64,000 nucleotides of DNA from Bradyrhizobium sp. CIAT3101 (GTDB lineage Bacteria > Pseudomonadota > Alphaproteobacteria > Rhizobiales > Xanthobacteraceae): the NCBI RefSeq assembly GCF_029714945.1, contig NZ_CP121634.1:4423001-4487000 (forward strand), given 5' to 3'. Below, piece by piece: positions 29,589 to 38,904 of this stretch. A model generated the notes under the pieces. It had not been told where the DNA came from and did no database searches. It saw nothing but the letters and a program-made list of their open reading frames with translations. Numbering within the stretch: position 1 is the first letter of the stretch; every line of letters starts with the position of its first letter. The position numbers were made by a program, and so were the translations under genes.

Positions 29589-30767
29589 CTATCGCGGCGC
29601 CAGACCCGCGAGGTGGGCGATCAACCGATCGATCTCGGCTTCCGTGTTGTAGTAATGCGGGGACGCCCGCACGACCACCGGCAGCGCGCGGACTTCGGCA
29701 TCGATGCGGGTGCTCGACGGATCCGAGGCGCCGATCGTGATGCCGGCCGCGGCGGCGCCGCGGACGATTGCATCCGCCTCACGCCCCTCCATCGTGAAGC
29801 TGACGATGGCGCTGGGGCTGCGTCCGAGGTCGCGAAGCGTGACGCCGCGCACGGACGCGAGACCGCTACGCAGACGGCCCGCAAGCCAGCGGCAGCGCTG
29901 CTCGATCCGGCCGAGGCCGATCGCGAGGGCGTAGTCGACGGCCGCGCCGAGGCCAAGCCTTGCCGCGTAATTGTTCTCCCAGGTCTCGAACCGGCGGGCA
30001 TCGTCGCGCAGTCGATAAGCGTCCCGCGAGATCCAGGGCGCGGCGAAGTGATCAATCATCGGCGGCTCGAGGTGCTGCAATAGCGCGCGGCGGACGTAGA
30101 GAAAGCCGGTGCCACGCGGACCGCGAAGGAATTTGCGCCCGGTTGCGGACAGCATGTCGCAGCCGATGGCCTCGACGTCGACCTCCATCTGCCCGACCGC
30201 CTGGCAGGCGTCGAGCAGATAGGGGATGCCGTGCGCCCGCGCGATGGTCCCGACGGCGGCCGCTGGATTGACCAGCCCGCCATTGGTCGGGACCCAGGTG
30301 ATGGCAATGAGTTTCACGCGCGCGTCGATCATGCGTTCGAGCGCCTCGATGTCGAGCTCGCCGCTGGCATCGCTCGGCACCACGTCGATGACCGCGCCCG
30401 TGCGCCTGGCGACCTGGAGGAATGCGACATAGTTGGCGGCGTATTCGGCCTCTGCGGTCAAGATGCGGTCGCCCTTGCCAAACGGAAGCGCGTAGAACGC
30501 CATCTGCCAGGCGACCGTCGCGTTCTCCACGAGGGCGATTTCGTCCGGCGCGGCATTCATCAGGCGCGCGACCGAGCCGTAGACCGCATCAAGCCGGCGC
30601 GCCTCGCGGTCGGCTGCCGCATAGCCTCCGATCTCGCTTTCGAGATCGATATGTTGCTTCATCGCCGCAACAACCGGCGCCGGCATCAGCGCTGCGCCCG
30701 CGTTGTGGAGATAGGCGAGCCGGGAGGCTGCCGGTGTGTCGGCTCGTATTCGGTCGATGTCGATCAC
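29589..30767 (-). CDS. Class V PLP aminotransferase
   Basis: A 392-aa fold-type I PLP enzyme of the NifS/isopenicillin-epimerase superfamily. It starts YLHNAGAALMPAPVV-like, binds PLP through D186 (LLDACQAVGQ) and K212 (SATGRKFLRGPRGTGFLY). An AWQMAFYALPFGKGDRIL stretch provides the cofactor phosphate side. Candidate activities include cysteine desulfurase-like lyase, kynureninase-like or EgtE-type C-S lyase; sequence alone does not decide. It is divergent from the LysR gene and convergent with threonine dehydratase (6-bp gap). Confidence 0.85.
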   Translation of the reverse strand: MIDIDRIRADTPAASRLAYLHNAGAALMPAPVVAAMKQHIDLESEIGGYAAADREARRLDAVYGSVARLMNAAPDEIALVENATVAWQMAFYALPFGKGDRILTAEAEYAANYVAFLQVARRTGAVIDVVPSDASGELDIEALERMIDARVKLIAITWVPTNGGLVNPAAAVGTIARAHGIPYLLDACQAVGQMEVDVEAIGCDMLSATGRKFLRGPRGTGFLYVRRALLQHLEPPMIDHFAAPWISRDAYRLRDDARRFETWENNYAARLGLGAAVDYALAIGLGRIEQRCRWLAGRLRSGLASVRGVTLRDLGRSPSAIVSFTMEGREADAIVRGAAAAGITIGASDPSSTRIDAEVRALPVVVRASPHYYNTEAEIDRLIAHLAGLAPR

Positions 30768-30952
30768 GTGCTTGTCTCCGCCTCTGCCATCCCGGCCTAT
30801 GAATTAGGCGCGATGGCGGGTACGAGCAAGCTCGTGTACCGCCTGGAACAAAATCGCGAATTGTCGCCTCGTCTTGGTATCCCATTCCAATCCGGCCGAC
30901 TTTCGGACAGGAATTTGAGAAATCCGGCGACTGCGAACGCTATATCCTCCCG

Positions 30953-30968
30953 GATCGGAAAACCGATC
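30953..30968 (+). promoter_or_regulatory. Hairpin abutting the lysR start codon
   Basis: GATCGG-AAAA-CCGATC is a perfect six-base stem with a tetraloop whose 3' arm ends at the base before ATG 30969. The region lacks a normal Shine-Dalgarno sequence. It may limit translation or act as an autoregulatory site. A second small dyad (ACGAGC-AA-GCTCGT) lies at 30822-30835 in the same divergent promoter region. Confidence 0.4.
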
Positions 30969-31928
30969 ATGCAAGAGAGAACGCAATCGTCGCGCTCGGC
31001 GAGCGGAGCGCCCAAGATCGACATCACCCGGCGGATCGACCTCACGACGCTGCGGCTGTTCATTGCCATCTGCGAAGAGGGCAATTTGACGCGCGCCTCG
31101 CAGCGCGAAGCGATCGCGCCGTCCGCGGTCAGCAAGCGTATGCATGATCTCGAGGAGGTACTAGAGGTCGCCTTGTTCGAGCGGCATCCGACCGGCATGG
31201 CGCTGACACCCGCCGGCGAGTCTCTGCTGCATCATGCGCGCGTGACCTTGCTCAATGTCGAGAAGATCGCCGTCGATATGGCCGAGCATGCGCGAGGCGT
31301 GCGCGGTCATGTGCGAATGCTGGCCAATCTGTCGTCAATCGTCGAGTTCCTCCCGGACGATCTGCCCGGATTCTTTCGCTCGCACGAGCTGGTGCGGCTC
31401 GATCTGCAGGAACGTCCCAGCGCCGATGTCGTTCGCGGTGTCGAGGAGGGCGTGGCCGAAATCGGCATCTGCTCGGCGGACGTTTCGACGCGCGGGCTGG
31501 AGCGGTTCTCCTATCGGCGCGACCGCCTCGTCATCGTGGTGCGCACGGATCATCCGCTTGCATCGGCAAAAGACGTTTCGTTTGCCGACACGCTCGACTA
31601 CGACCATGTCGGCCTGTTTGCGACGAGTTCGATCTATCTCCGCTCGCAATACACGGCGCAGCAGATCGGCAAGTCGATCCGGTTGCGGGTTCACGTGCCC
31701 GGTTTCGATGCGGTGTGCCGGATGGTGCAGGCCGGTATGGGCATCGGCCTCATTCCTGATCGTGCGTTCGAGGTGCTCAGTCACGGCATGAACCTGGCGG
31801 CGGTCGAGCTGAGTGACGACTGGGCCGATCGAGAACTCGTGCTGGTGGCAAGGGATCCCGCAGGATTGTCGGCGACGAGCCAGCTGATGCTCGATCATCT
31901 GCGATTGCCTGGAACCAAACCTCACTGA
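30969..31928 (+). CDS. LysR-family transcriptional regulator
   Basis: A 319-aa LTTR. The winged HTH spans about residues 24-85 (LRLFIAICEEGNLTRASQRE, SAVSKRMHDLEEVLEVALFE, TPAGESLLHHAR), followed by the periplasmic-binding-like effector domain ending GIGLIPDRAFEV. ATG 30969 precedes the first recognisable residues; a longer open frame upstream is a shadow of the aminotransferase. It is likely to control the CoA-transferase/lyase/MFS operon that follows in the same direction, and perhaps the divergent aminotransferase. The inducer is unknown, plausibly the carboxylic acid degraded by the operon. Confidence 0.9.
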   Translation: MQERTQSSRSASGAPKIDITRRIDLTTLRLFIAICEEGNLTRASQREAIAPSAVSKRMHDLEEVLEVALFERHPTGMALTPAGESLLHHARVTLLNVEKIAVDMAEHARGVRGHVRMLANLSSIVEFLPDDLPGFFRSHELVRLDLQERPSADVVRGVEEGVAEIGICSADVSTRGLERFSYRRDRLVIVVRTDHPLASAKDVSFADTLDYDHVGLFATSSIYLRSQYTAQQIGKSIRLRVHVPGFDAVCRMVQAGMGIGLIPDRAFEVLSHGMNLAAVELSDDWADRELVLVARDPAGLSATSQLMLDHLRLPGTKPH

Positions 31929-31944
31929 TTGCGGCCCTTCATGT

Positions 31945-31963
31945 CGTTCGTCATCCGCGAACG
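31945..31963 (+). promoter_or_regulatory. Candidate LysR box upstream of the CoA-transferase operon
   Basis: CGTTCG-TCATCCG-CGAACG is a perfect six-base dyad with a seven-base spacer; its inside, TCGTCATCCGCGA, fits the LTTR T-N11-A rule. It lies 80 bp before GTG 32043 and 17 bp after the lysR stop, a position suited to an activator site. Confidence 0.55.
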
Positions 31964-32042
31964 CGTGTTCATCAAAGGATATTGGACTTAGGACCTCGTA
32001 CTCGGCGACACCACGATCAAAGAAGATCGAGGAGCGCCAGAC

Positions 32043-33236
32043 GTGGACGGACCATTATCCGGAATACGAGTCGTCGAGCTCGGAACATTGATCGCTGCGC
32101 CGTTTGCCGCGCGGCTGTTCGCCGAGTTCGGCGCCGAAGTCATCAAGATCGAGCAGCCCGGCAGCGGCGATCCCCTGCGCTCTTGGCGCAAGTTGCATCA
32201 GGGCACGTCGCTCTGGTGGTATCTGCAATCGCGCAACAAGAAGTCGATCGCAATTGATCTGAAGTCGCCTGAGGGGCGCGACGTTGCGCTGCGTCTGGCT
32301 GCGCAAGCCGACGTCGTGATCGAGAATTTCAAGCCGGGCAGCCTCGAGAAGCTCGGCCTCGGCTGGGATGCGCTGTCGAAGCTCAACCCGGACCTGACGC
32401 TGGTGCGCATCTCCGGCTACGGGCAAACCGGCCCTTATCGCGACCGGTCCGGCTTCGGAGCGATCGGCGAAGCCATGGGGGGCTTGCGCTTCACCACGGG
32501 CGATCCGGATAGCCCGCCGGCGCGGGTCGGCATCAGCATCGGCGACAGTCTTGCCTCGCTCCACGGCGTGATCGGCGCGCTGATGTCGCTGCTGCGTGTC
32601 AAGACGGGGCAGGGGCGCGGACAGGTCGTCGACGTCTCGCTCTATGAAAGCGTGTTCAATCTGATGGAGAGCCTGGTCCCGGAGTACGACCTCATGGGTC
32701 ATGTCAGGACCCGTACCGGCGGCGCTCTGCCGGGTATCAGTCCCTCCAATACATATCCAAGCTCCGACGGGCGTCACGTCGTCATCGCTGGCAATAGCGA
32801 TGCGATCTTCAAGCGCCTGATGCAGGTGGTCGGCCGACCGGACCTGGCCGACGATCCCGATCTTGCCAGCAACGACGGCCGGGTTCGCAGCAACGCCTTG
32901 CTCGATTCCGCCATCGCTGCCTGGACCTCGACGAAGACGATGGACGAGATCCTCGCGCGCCTCGATGCGGCCGATGTTCCTGCGGGCCGGATCTATTCGG
33001 TCGCCGACATCGTCGACGATCCCCACTACGCCGCCCGAGAGATGATCCTGCCGACCGAACTGCCGGGCGACGTGACCGTGAAGATGCCGGGCATTTCGCC
33101 GAAGCTCTCCGAGACACCCGGTGCGGTGAAATGGCCGGGGCCGACGCTGGGGCAGCACACCGACGAGGTGCTCGCTAGCCTTGGCTTGCAGGCAGGCGAT
33201 ATCGCCCAGCTGCGCCGCAGCGGAGCGGTGCAATGA
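32043..33236 (+). CDS. Type III (CaiB/BaiF) CoA-transferase
   Basis: A 397-aa family III CoA-transferase that moves CoA between carboxylic acids through an aspartyl-CoA thioester intermediate. The catalytic Asp is D168 (RVGISIGDSLASLHG), in the position expected for the family. The N-terminal signature is GIRVVELGTLIAAPFAARL with FGAEVIKIEQPGSGDPLR, and NRNKKS-type CoA contacts appear as QSRNKKSIAIDLK. GTG 32043 is preceded by GGAG. It overlaps the lyase gene by ATGA, so the two are tightly coupled. Substrate is probably a di- or hydroxy-carboxylic acid. Confidence 0.92.
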   Translation: MDGPLSGIRVVELGTLIAAPFAARLFAEFGAEVIKIEQPGSGDPLRSWRKLHQGTSLWWYLQSRNKKSIAIDLKSPEGRDVALRLAAQADVVIENFKPGSLEKLGLGWDALSKLNPDLTLVRISGYGQTGPYRDRSGFGAIGEAMGGLRFTTGDPDSPPARVGISIGDSLASLHGVIGALMSLLRVKTGQGRGQVVDVSLYESVFNLMESLVPEYDLMGHVRTRTGGALPGISPSNTYPSSDGRHVVIAGNSDAIFKRLMQVVGRPDLADDPDLASNDGRVRSNALLDSAIAAWTSTKTMDEILARLDAADVPAGRIYSVADIVDDPHYAAREMILPTELPGDVTVKMPGISPKLSETPGAVKWPGPTLGQHTDEVLASLGLQAGDIAQLRRSGAVQ

Positions 33237-34171
33237 CGGTGACGCCTGCGGATATCATGATCCAGGAAGTCGCCCCGCGCGACGGCCTGCAGATCGAAGC
33301 GAAATGGGTCGAGACCAGCGAAAAGATCCGGCTGATCAATTCGCTCTCTGCAATCGGATTCAGCCGCATTGAAGTTTCCTCGTTCGTTTCGTCCGCGGCC
33401 GTCCCGTCGCTGCGCGATGCTGCGGAGGTGTTTGCCGGAATCGAACGGCGTCCCGGCACGATCTACACGGCGTTGATCCCGAACCGGAAGGGCGCCGAGT
33501 TGGCGCTGGCGGCGCGTGCCGACGAGCTCAATTTTGTGATGTCGGCGAGCGAGACGCACAATCGCGCCAACATGAACATGACGCCCGGGCAGTCGCTGGC
33601 CTCGCTTGCCGAGATCGTGAAACCGGCTCATGCGGGCGCCCTGATCAATGCCACCGTTGCGACTGCGTTCGGCTGTCCGTTCGAAGGAGCGCAGCCCTTC
33701 GAAAGGGTGCTCGATATCGTCAAACGCTATCTGGATCTCGACGTCGACGGCATCACGCTCGCCGACACCACGGGCATGGCCAATCCCAACCAGGTCTCGC
33801 AGCTGGTGGCCGAGGTCTTGCTGCTGGTCCCTGCGGGCAAGCTGACGCTTCACTTCCACAACACGCGCGGTCTCGGACTGGTCAATGTCCTCGCGGCCTA
33901 TGACACCGGCGCGCGCCGCTTTGACGCCGCGCTGGGCGGCCTCGGCGGATGTCCGTTTGCGCCCGGCGCTACCGGCAATGTCTGTACCGAAGACCTCGTC
34001 AACCTCTGCCACGAGATCGGCTTGCGGACCGGTCTCGACCTGCAGCGCCTCATCGATCTCTCGTTCGGATTGCCCGGGCTGGTGGGACATGAGGTGCCGG
34101 GGCAGGTCGCAAAGGCCGGCCGTCCCCTCGACCTGCATCCCATACCCGAACGTTTGCGACACTCCGGCTGA
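33233..34171 (+). CDS. Hydroxymethylglutaryl-CoA lyase-like enzyme
   Basis: A 312-aa TIM-barrel lyase of the HMGL/DRE family that splits a 3-hydroxy-acyl-CoA, as HMG-CoA to acetyl-CoA and acetoacetate. The metal and catalytic residues are in EVAPRDGLQIE, the metal histidines in LTLHFHNTRGLG, and the loop Cys in GGLGGCPFAPGATGN. Coupling to a CoA-transferase suggests the transferase activates the acid and this enzyme cleaves it. Relatives act on other CoA esters such as citramalyl- or hydroxymethyl-acyl-CoA, so HMG-CoA is not certain. Confidence 0.9.
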   Translation: MTVTPADIMIQEVAPRDGLQIEAKWVETSEKIRLINSLSAIGFSRIEVSSFVSSAAVPSLRDAAEVFAGIERRPGTIYTALIPNRKGAELALAARADELNFVMSASETHNRANMNMTPGQSLASLAEIVKPAHAGALINATVATAFGCPFEGAQPFERVLDIVKRYLDLDVDGITLADTTGMANPNQVSQLVAEVLLLVPAGKLTLHFHNTRGLGLVNVLAAYDTGARRFDAALGGLGGCPFAPGATGNVCTEDLVNLCHEIGLRTGLDLQRLIDLSFGLPGLVGHEVPGQVAKAGRPLDLHPIPERLRHSG

Positions 34172-34212
34172 GCGATCGCACTCAAAATTTCAAAAACATA
34201 CTGGAGGAAACC

Positions 34213-35544
34213 ATGACAATCGCTACGGCGGCCACCGCCGACCTCGATACGGGAATTACTGAACAGCAAGTCATCAAGAAGATCGCATTGCGGCTGATGC
34301 CGCTGATCATCATCTGCTACTTCTTCGCGTTCTTCGACCGCGTCAACATCAGCTTCGCCAAGGCCGCCCTGCAAGCCGATCTTGGCCTGAGCAACACGGC
34401 TTATGGTTTCGGCGCCAGCCTGTTCGTCGTCGGCTATGTCCTGCTGGAAGTGCCGAGCAACATGCTGCTCTATCGCTTCGGCGCGCGGCGCTGGATTGCC
34501 CGCATCATGATTTCCTGGGGGCTGGCGACGGCCGCCATGGTCTTCGTCCACAGTGAATGGCAGTTTTATGCGCTGCGCTTCGTGATCGGCGCCATGGAGG
34601 CGGGATTTGCTCCGGGCATTCTCTATTATCTGACGCTCTGGTTTCCAAAATCACACCGCGGTCGCATGACGTCCGTGTTCTTTCTCGCCACCGCATTCTC
34701 GGGGATCATCGGCGCGCCGATCTCCGGCCTCATCCTCAATTACCTGAACGGGCTGCATGGCCTTGCCGGCTGGCAATGGCTGTTCCTGGCCGGCGGCATT
34801 CCGTGCGTCGCGCTTGGCTTCGTCGTGCTGCTGCGTTTGGACGACGGCATCGAACAGGCCGAGTGGCTGAGCGACGACGAGCGCCGCCTGATCTCGGTCC
34901 AACTCGACCGTCAGAAGAGCGAGATCGGCGAGCATTCGGCGTGGCGATCGCTGCTCATGCCCGGCGTGCTGCTGCTCGGGTTCATCTACTTCCTGATCCA
35001 GATCGCATCCTACGGCCTCAATTTCTGGGCGCCCGACCTGATCAAGGCAGCTGGCGGCGGCAGCGCGGCCGCGATCGGCTTCCTGACCGCCGTGCCCTAT
35101 ATCTGCGGGGCCATCTGCATGATCGTCGTCGGGCGCCTGTCGGATGCCTCAGGCGAGCGGCCAAAATTCGTCGCCGGCTTGGTTCTGGCTGCGGGGGTGG
35201 GCTTCTTCGCGTCCGGCGCCTTCGATCGGAACGTCGTCACGCTGGTTGGCGCGCTTGCGATCCTCGGCGCTGGCGTGGTCGCGGCCATTCCGACATTCTG
35301 GACCCTGCCACCAAAAATCCTTACCGGCGCGGGCGCGGCGAGCGGGATCGCACTCATCAACACGCTCGGGCAGGTCGGCGGTATCGTCAGCCCGGTCATG
35401 GTCGGCTCGGTCAAGGATATGACCGGCAGCACGACCCCAGCGCTCTACGTCATCGGCGGACTGTGTGTGCTGTGTGCCGTGCTGTTGCTGACCGTGCTGC
35501 CGCGCGACCTGAAAGCCAGGGATTTGGCGGAACCGACGCGGTAG
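34213..35544 (+). CDS. MFS transporter, anion:cation symporter type
   Basis: A 443-aa twelve-helix MFS carrier. The family hallmark of the ACS group is present: YFFAFFDRVNISFAKAALQ, and SLFVVGYVLLEVPSNMLLYR follows helix 2. A hydrophilic central loop (SDDERRLISVQLDRQKSEIG) separates the halves. GGAGG lies 7 bp before ATG. Relatives import organic anions such as 4-hydroxyphenylacetate, tartrate or phthalate. As the third gene of the operon it probably imports the acid that the CoA-transferase activates. Confidence 0.92.
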   Translation: MTIATAATADLDTGITEQQVIKKIALRLMPLIIICYFFAFFDRVNISFAKAALQADLGLSNTAYGFGASLFVVGYVLLEVPSNMLLYRFGARRWIARIMISWGLATAAMVFVHSEWQFYALRFVIGAMEAGFAPGILYYLTLWFPKSHRGRMTSVFFLATAFSGIIGAPISGLILNYLNGLHGLAGWQWLFLAGGIPCVALGFVVLLRLDDGIEQAEWLSDDERRLISVQLDRQKSEIGEHSAWRSLLMPGVLLLGFIYFLIQIASYGLNFWAPDLIKAAGGGSAAAIGFLTAVPYICGAICMIVVGRLSDASGERPKFVAGLVLAAGVGFFASGAFDRNVVTLVGALAILGAGVVAAIPTFWTLPPKILTGAGAASGIALINTLGQVGGIVSPVMVGSVKDMTGSTTPALYVIGGLCVLCAVLLLTVLPRDLKARDLAEPTR

Positions 35545-35584
35545 GGCCGTGCCCGTTGCTGCGTCGGGCTGAAACGGTCTCGCC

Positions 35585-36172
35585 TCAGATGCAGAGGCCG
35601 AGCAGCTTGACGTGGCAGTTGCTGGCTTTGGGCTTGCTGGCGGGCGTGACCTCGCGTTTCACGGCCACCAGCGGCTCGCTGTCCTTCTTGCCCTTACCGT
35701 TGCCCTTGCCCGGCTTGGGCTCGTAATCGCCGGCGATCACCATCGCCCAATAGGTGCGCTTGCCGCTGGCGTTCTTGGCGCTCGCGATCCCGACGCGGGA
35801 GGCGTTGTGCAGCAGCAGATTCTTGCGGTGACCGGACGAGTCGATCCACTGTCCCAGCGTCTTCTCAAAGTTGTCGTAGCCGTAGGCGATGTTCTCGGCG
35901 GCGCGGCCTGCGCCGGATGGCGCGACGCGCCTGTTGAACGGGCCGAGGGCGTCGTGGCTGAGATCATCCTTCGCCGCCATCGCACGGGCCTGGTCCATGG
36001 CAATGCGGTCGAGGGTTGTGTCGCGTACGACGCGGCCCTCACCATGCTTCGCCCGAAAGCCGGAGATCTGTTCAGCAGGGGACTCTGCGGCCATGCCAGG
36101 CGTGGTTGCCAGCAGCACGAGCCCTGCGATCAGCAGGGCCGCGCGGCGCCTTATGGTCCCCCAGCTCGTCAT
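35585..36172 (-). CDS. Secreted CAP-domain protein
   Basis: A 195-aa SCP/PR-1/YkwD-type CAP protein. Signal peptide residues 1-28 (RRRAALLIAGLVLLATTPGM, cleavage near AAES). CAP motifs: DQARAMAAKDDLSHDALG, AGRAAENIAYGYDNFEKTLG, the central QWIDSSGHRKNLLLHNASRV, and WAMVIAGDY. The tail is Lys/Gly/Pro-rich and ends with two Cys (NCHVKLLGLCI). Function in bacteria is poorly known. ATG 36172 was preferred over 36214 as it begins the signal peptide properly. Confidence 0.88.
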   Translation of the reverse strand: MTSWGTIRRRAALLIAGLVLLATTPGMAAESPAEQISGFRAKHGEGRVVRDTTLDRIAMDQARAMAAKDDLSHDALGPFNRRVAPSGAGRAAENIAYGYDNFEKTLGQWIDSSGHRKNLLLHNASRVGIASAKNASGKRTYWAMVIAGDYEPKPGKGNGKGKKDSEPLVAVKREVTPASKPKASNCHVKLLGLCI

Positions 36173-36248
36173 CGTTCCCCGAGTCAGTGCAATCCCCGGC
36201 TTCTCCACCGGCATTGTGGACGCTTCAAGGCGCCGCCCATCCAGTCAT

Positions 36249-37343
36249 CTAACTGGTGGGCAGGTCCGCCTCGAAGTTGAAGCGATCGCGCAGGTTCTTG
36301 CGCTGCTCCAGGATGTCCTTGAGGAAGGCGCGGTCCTGGTCGTTCTTCATCATCGGCTCGATCAGGTCGAGCTGGTTCATGGCGACCAGTTGCAGGATCT
36401 CGGTGCGCGGCTTGCCGCTGGTGTCACGCGGCAACGCGTGCACGACCTGGATGTGTTCCGGCGGCTTCGGACCCTTGGCAGCCGTGAGCTCGTTGCGGAG
36501 CTCGCCTTCGAGCGCGGTCTGATCAGCTTCCACGAAGGCATAGAGCCCGACGCCCGAGCGGCGGTCGGCGAAGGCGACGATGGCGGTATCGCGCACGGCG
36601 GGGTTTTGCCGGATCAACGCGGCCAGCACCGGCGCGTCGTTGACGAGACGGCGGCCGCCGCCTTCGCGGTCGGTGAAGTTGAACAGGCCGCGGGTGATGG
36701 CGCGATAGACCTTCTTTCCGGTGGCAAGCCACAGGCTCGCGGCGAAGGATTTCTTGGCCAGGATCTTTCGCTCGCGCGGCGTCAGCGCCTCGGGCGCGTA
36801 GGAGCGCTTGTGCTTGAGCAGATGTCGGAGATCTTCGTAGGCGAGGATGCGATAGAGGCGGCCGCGCCGGTTGAAGCAGGCTGCGAGTTGGAAGTCGGTG
36901 ACATAGGCGCGTCCATCGCGGCCGACCAGCCAGTTCTGCTCCTTGGCGAGATCGTTGTGGCAGATGCCGGCGCGGCGCAGCCTCCGCAGCGCGGCCTTGG
37001 CTGAACGGAAATAGGCGAGGTCGCCATGGGGTTTTGCCAGATGCAGCGCGACGCCGTCGACGAAGCCGCGCACAAGCGCGCGACGGCCGGCCCAGAGCAA
37101 TTCAGGGCCGACATTGAGGCCCTTTGCCAGGGCGAGCGCGTGCTTCTCGCGCGCAAACAGATGTCGAGCGACCAGGAACGACCACCACGGCACCTCGTCG
37201 AGGCGGCGCAGCACGGCATCGACCTCGCCGCTGTCGCCGCGAAAACGGCCGCGCTCGACGGTCGAGAACACGTCACGTTTGAGCAGCACGCCCTCGGTCC
37301 AGCGCGCCGAGAGCACCGCGGCGTCGTCTTTCGGGAGACTCAT
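36249..37343 (-). CDS. Kinase-like protein fused to an AMP-binding C-terminal domain
   Basis: A 364-aa two-domain protein from ATG 37343. Residues about 20-215 look like a lipopolysaccharide-kinase/RIO-type fold: the catalytic loop GICHNDLAKEQNWLV has His-Asn-Asp in place of HRD, with the metal-binding Asp in YVTDFQLAACF. Residues about 255-345 look like the C-terminal lid of ANL acyl-CoA synthetases: VRDTAIVAFADRRSGVGLYA and LPRDTSGKPRTEILQLV, the latter matching the lid motif with its catalytic Lys. The adenylation core is absent. It sits 7 bp downstream of trmFO, probably co-transcribed. Substrate and even catalysis are unproven. Confidence 0.75.
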   Translation of the reverse strand: MSLPKDDAAVLSARWTEGVLLKRDVFSTVERGRFRGDSGEVDAVLRRLDEVPWWSFLVARHLFAREKHALALAKGLNVGPELLWAGRRALVRGFVDGVALHLAKPHGDLAYFRSAKAALRRLRRAGICHNDLAKEQNWLVGRDGRAYVTDFQLAACFNRRGRLYRILAYEDLRHLLKHKRSYAPEALTPRERKILAKKSFAASLWLATGKKVYRAITRGLFNFTDREGGGRRLVNDAPVLAALIRQNPAVRDTAIVAFADRRSGVGLYAFVEADQTALEGELRNELTAAKGPKPPEHIQVVHALPRDTSGKPRTEILQLVAMNQLDLIEPMMKNDQDRAFLKDILEQRKNLRDRFNFEADLPTS

Positions 37344-37350
37344 CGAAAAC

Positions 37351-38778
37351 TCACGCGGCTGCGGCAATGCGCAAATGATCGGCGATCCAGCGATCGAGAT
37401 CGGCGAGCGCCAATGCGCTCATTGCCTGCTTCTTGGCCACCGTCTTCTCGTTGCCGCGCAGGCGCGTGCCGTCAGGTTTCTTCGTCGGCGCGGTTGCGAG
37501 CGGTGGAAACAGACCGAAATTGATGTTCATCGGCTGGAAGGAGCGCGTGCCCGGCTCGATGGTCTCGATGTGGCCGCCGGTGATATGGCCGAGCAGGGAT
37601 CCGAGCGCCGTCGTGCCCGGCGGGCTCGCCAGTGTCTCGCCGCGCGCGTCGGCTGCCGCATAGAGGCCGGCGATCAGGCCAACGCTGGCAGACTCCACAT
37701 AACCCTCACAGCCCGTCATCTGGCCGGCAAAACGCAGCCGCGGCTGCGCGCGCAGGCGCAACTGGCTGTCGAGCAGCTTTGGCGAGTTGAGGAAGGTGTT
37801 GCGATGCAGGCCGCCGAGACGTGCGAATTCGGCTTTCTCTAGCCCCGGAATGGTGCGGAAAATGCGCTGCTGCTCGCCGTATTTCAGCTTCGTCTGGAAA
37901 CCGACGATGTTGTAGAGCGTGCCGAGCTTGTTGTCCTGGCGAAGCTGCACAATGGCGTAGGACTTGGTGGTGGGATCGTGCGGATTGGTGAGGCCGACCG
38001 GCTTCATCGGGCCGTGGCGCAAGGTCTCGGGGCCGCGTTCCGCCATCACCTCGATCGGCAGGCAGCCGTCGAAATAGGGCGTGTTGGTTTCCCACTCCTT
38101 GAACTCGGTCTTCTCGCCTGCGATCAGCGCGGCGACGAAGCCGTCATACTGCTCCTTGTTCATGGGGCAGTTGATGTAATCCGCCCCGTTGCCGCCGGGG
38201 CCGACCTTGTCGTAGCGCGACTGGAACCAGGCCACCGACATGTCGATGGATTCGCGATGCACGATCGGCGCAATCGCATCGAAAAAGGCGAGCGCGTTCT
38301 CGTCGGTCAGCTCGCGGATGGCATCGGCCAGCGGCGCGGAGGTGAGGGGGCCGGTGGCAACGATGACGTTGCTCCAGTCGGCCGGCGGCAGGCCTTTGAT
38401 CTCGCCGCGGGCGATCTCGATCAGGGGATGGTCGTTCAGCGCCTTGGTAACGGCGGCCGAGAAGCCGTCGCGGTCGACGGCGAGCGCGCCGCCGGCGGGC
38501 ACCTGGTTGGCGTCGGCCGCGCGCATGATCAGCGAGTCGAGCCGGCGCATCTCCGCATGGAGCAGGCCGACCGCGTTGTTGGCGGCGTCGTCCGAGCGGA
38601 ATGAGTTGGAGCAGACGAGCTCAGCGAGCCCGTCGGTGCGGTGTGCCTCGGTCATGCGGTCGGGCCGCATCTCGTGCAGCACCACGGGCACGCCTGATTT
38701 CGCCACCTGCCAGGCGGCTTCGGAACCGGCAAGGCCAGCGCCGATCACGTGCACGATATTGGATTGGGGTCCTGTCAT
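37351..38778 (-). CDS. trmFO: Methylenetetrahydrofolate-tRNA uracil-54 methyltransferase (FADH2-oxidising)
   Basis: Flavoprotein (475 aa) that makes m5U54 in the T-loop of tRNA using methylene-THF. The N-terminal dinucleotide fold is [18 protein letters not shown], with HEMRP following. The family stretches [39 protein letters not shown] and [20 protein letters not shown] are intact, including Cys in the GC motif. The related GidA/MnmG is longer, so TrmFO is the better fit. Immediately upstream of the kinase-like gene. Confidence 0.95.
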   Translation of the reverse strand: MTGPQSNIVHVIGAGLAGSEAAWQVAKSGVPVVLHEMRPDRMTEAHRTDGLAELVCSNSFRSDDAANNAVGLLHAEMRRLDSLIMRAADANQVPAGGALAVDRDGFSAAVTKALNDHPLIEIARGEIKGLPPADWSNVIVATGPLTSAPLADAIRELTDENALAFFDAIAPIVHRESIDMSVAWFQSRYDKVGPGGNGADYINCPMNKEQYDGFVAALIAGEKTEFKEWETNTPYFDGCLPIEVMAERGPETLRHGPMKPVGLTNPHDPTTKSYAIVQLRQDNKLGTLYNIVGFQTKLKYGEQQRIFRTIPGLEKAEFARLGGLHRNTFLNSPKLLDSQLRLRAQPRLRFAGQMTGCEGYVESASVGLIAGLYAAADARGETLASPPGTTALGSLLGHITGGHIETIEPGTRSFQPMNINFGLFPPLATAPTKKPDGTRLRGNEKTVAKKQAMSALALADLDRWIADHLRIAAAA

Positions 38779-38904
38779 GGGGCGGACAGGTAGCGCTTTT
38801 CGGCGGCCAGTGGAATCGCAGAGATCGAGTTTTCTGCCGCTGAAAACGACAGCGCCCGCACGAGGCGGGCGTTATCGGTTCGTCCGGTGAAGGGCTGAAC
38901 GATA

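Noticed and set aside
30231..30968. N-terminal extension of the LysR frame
   Set aside because: Lies antisense to the aminotransferase and is not LysR-like; the HTH begins after ATG 30969.
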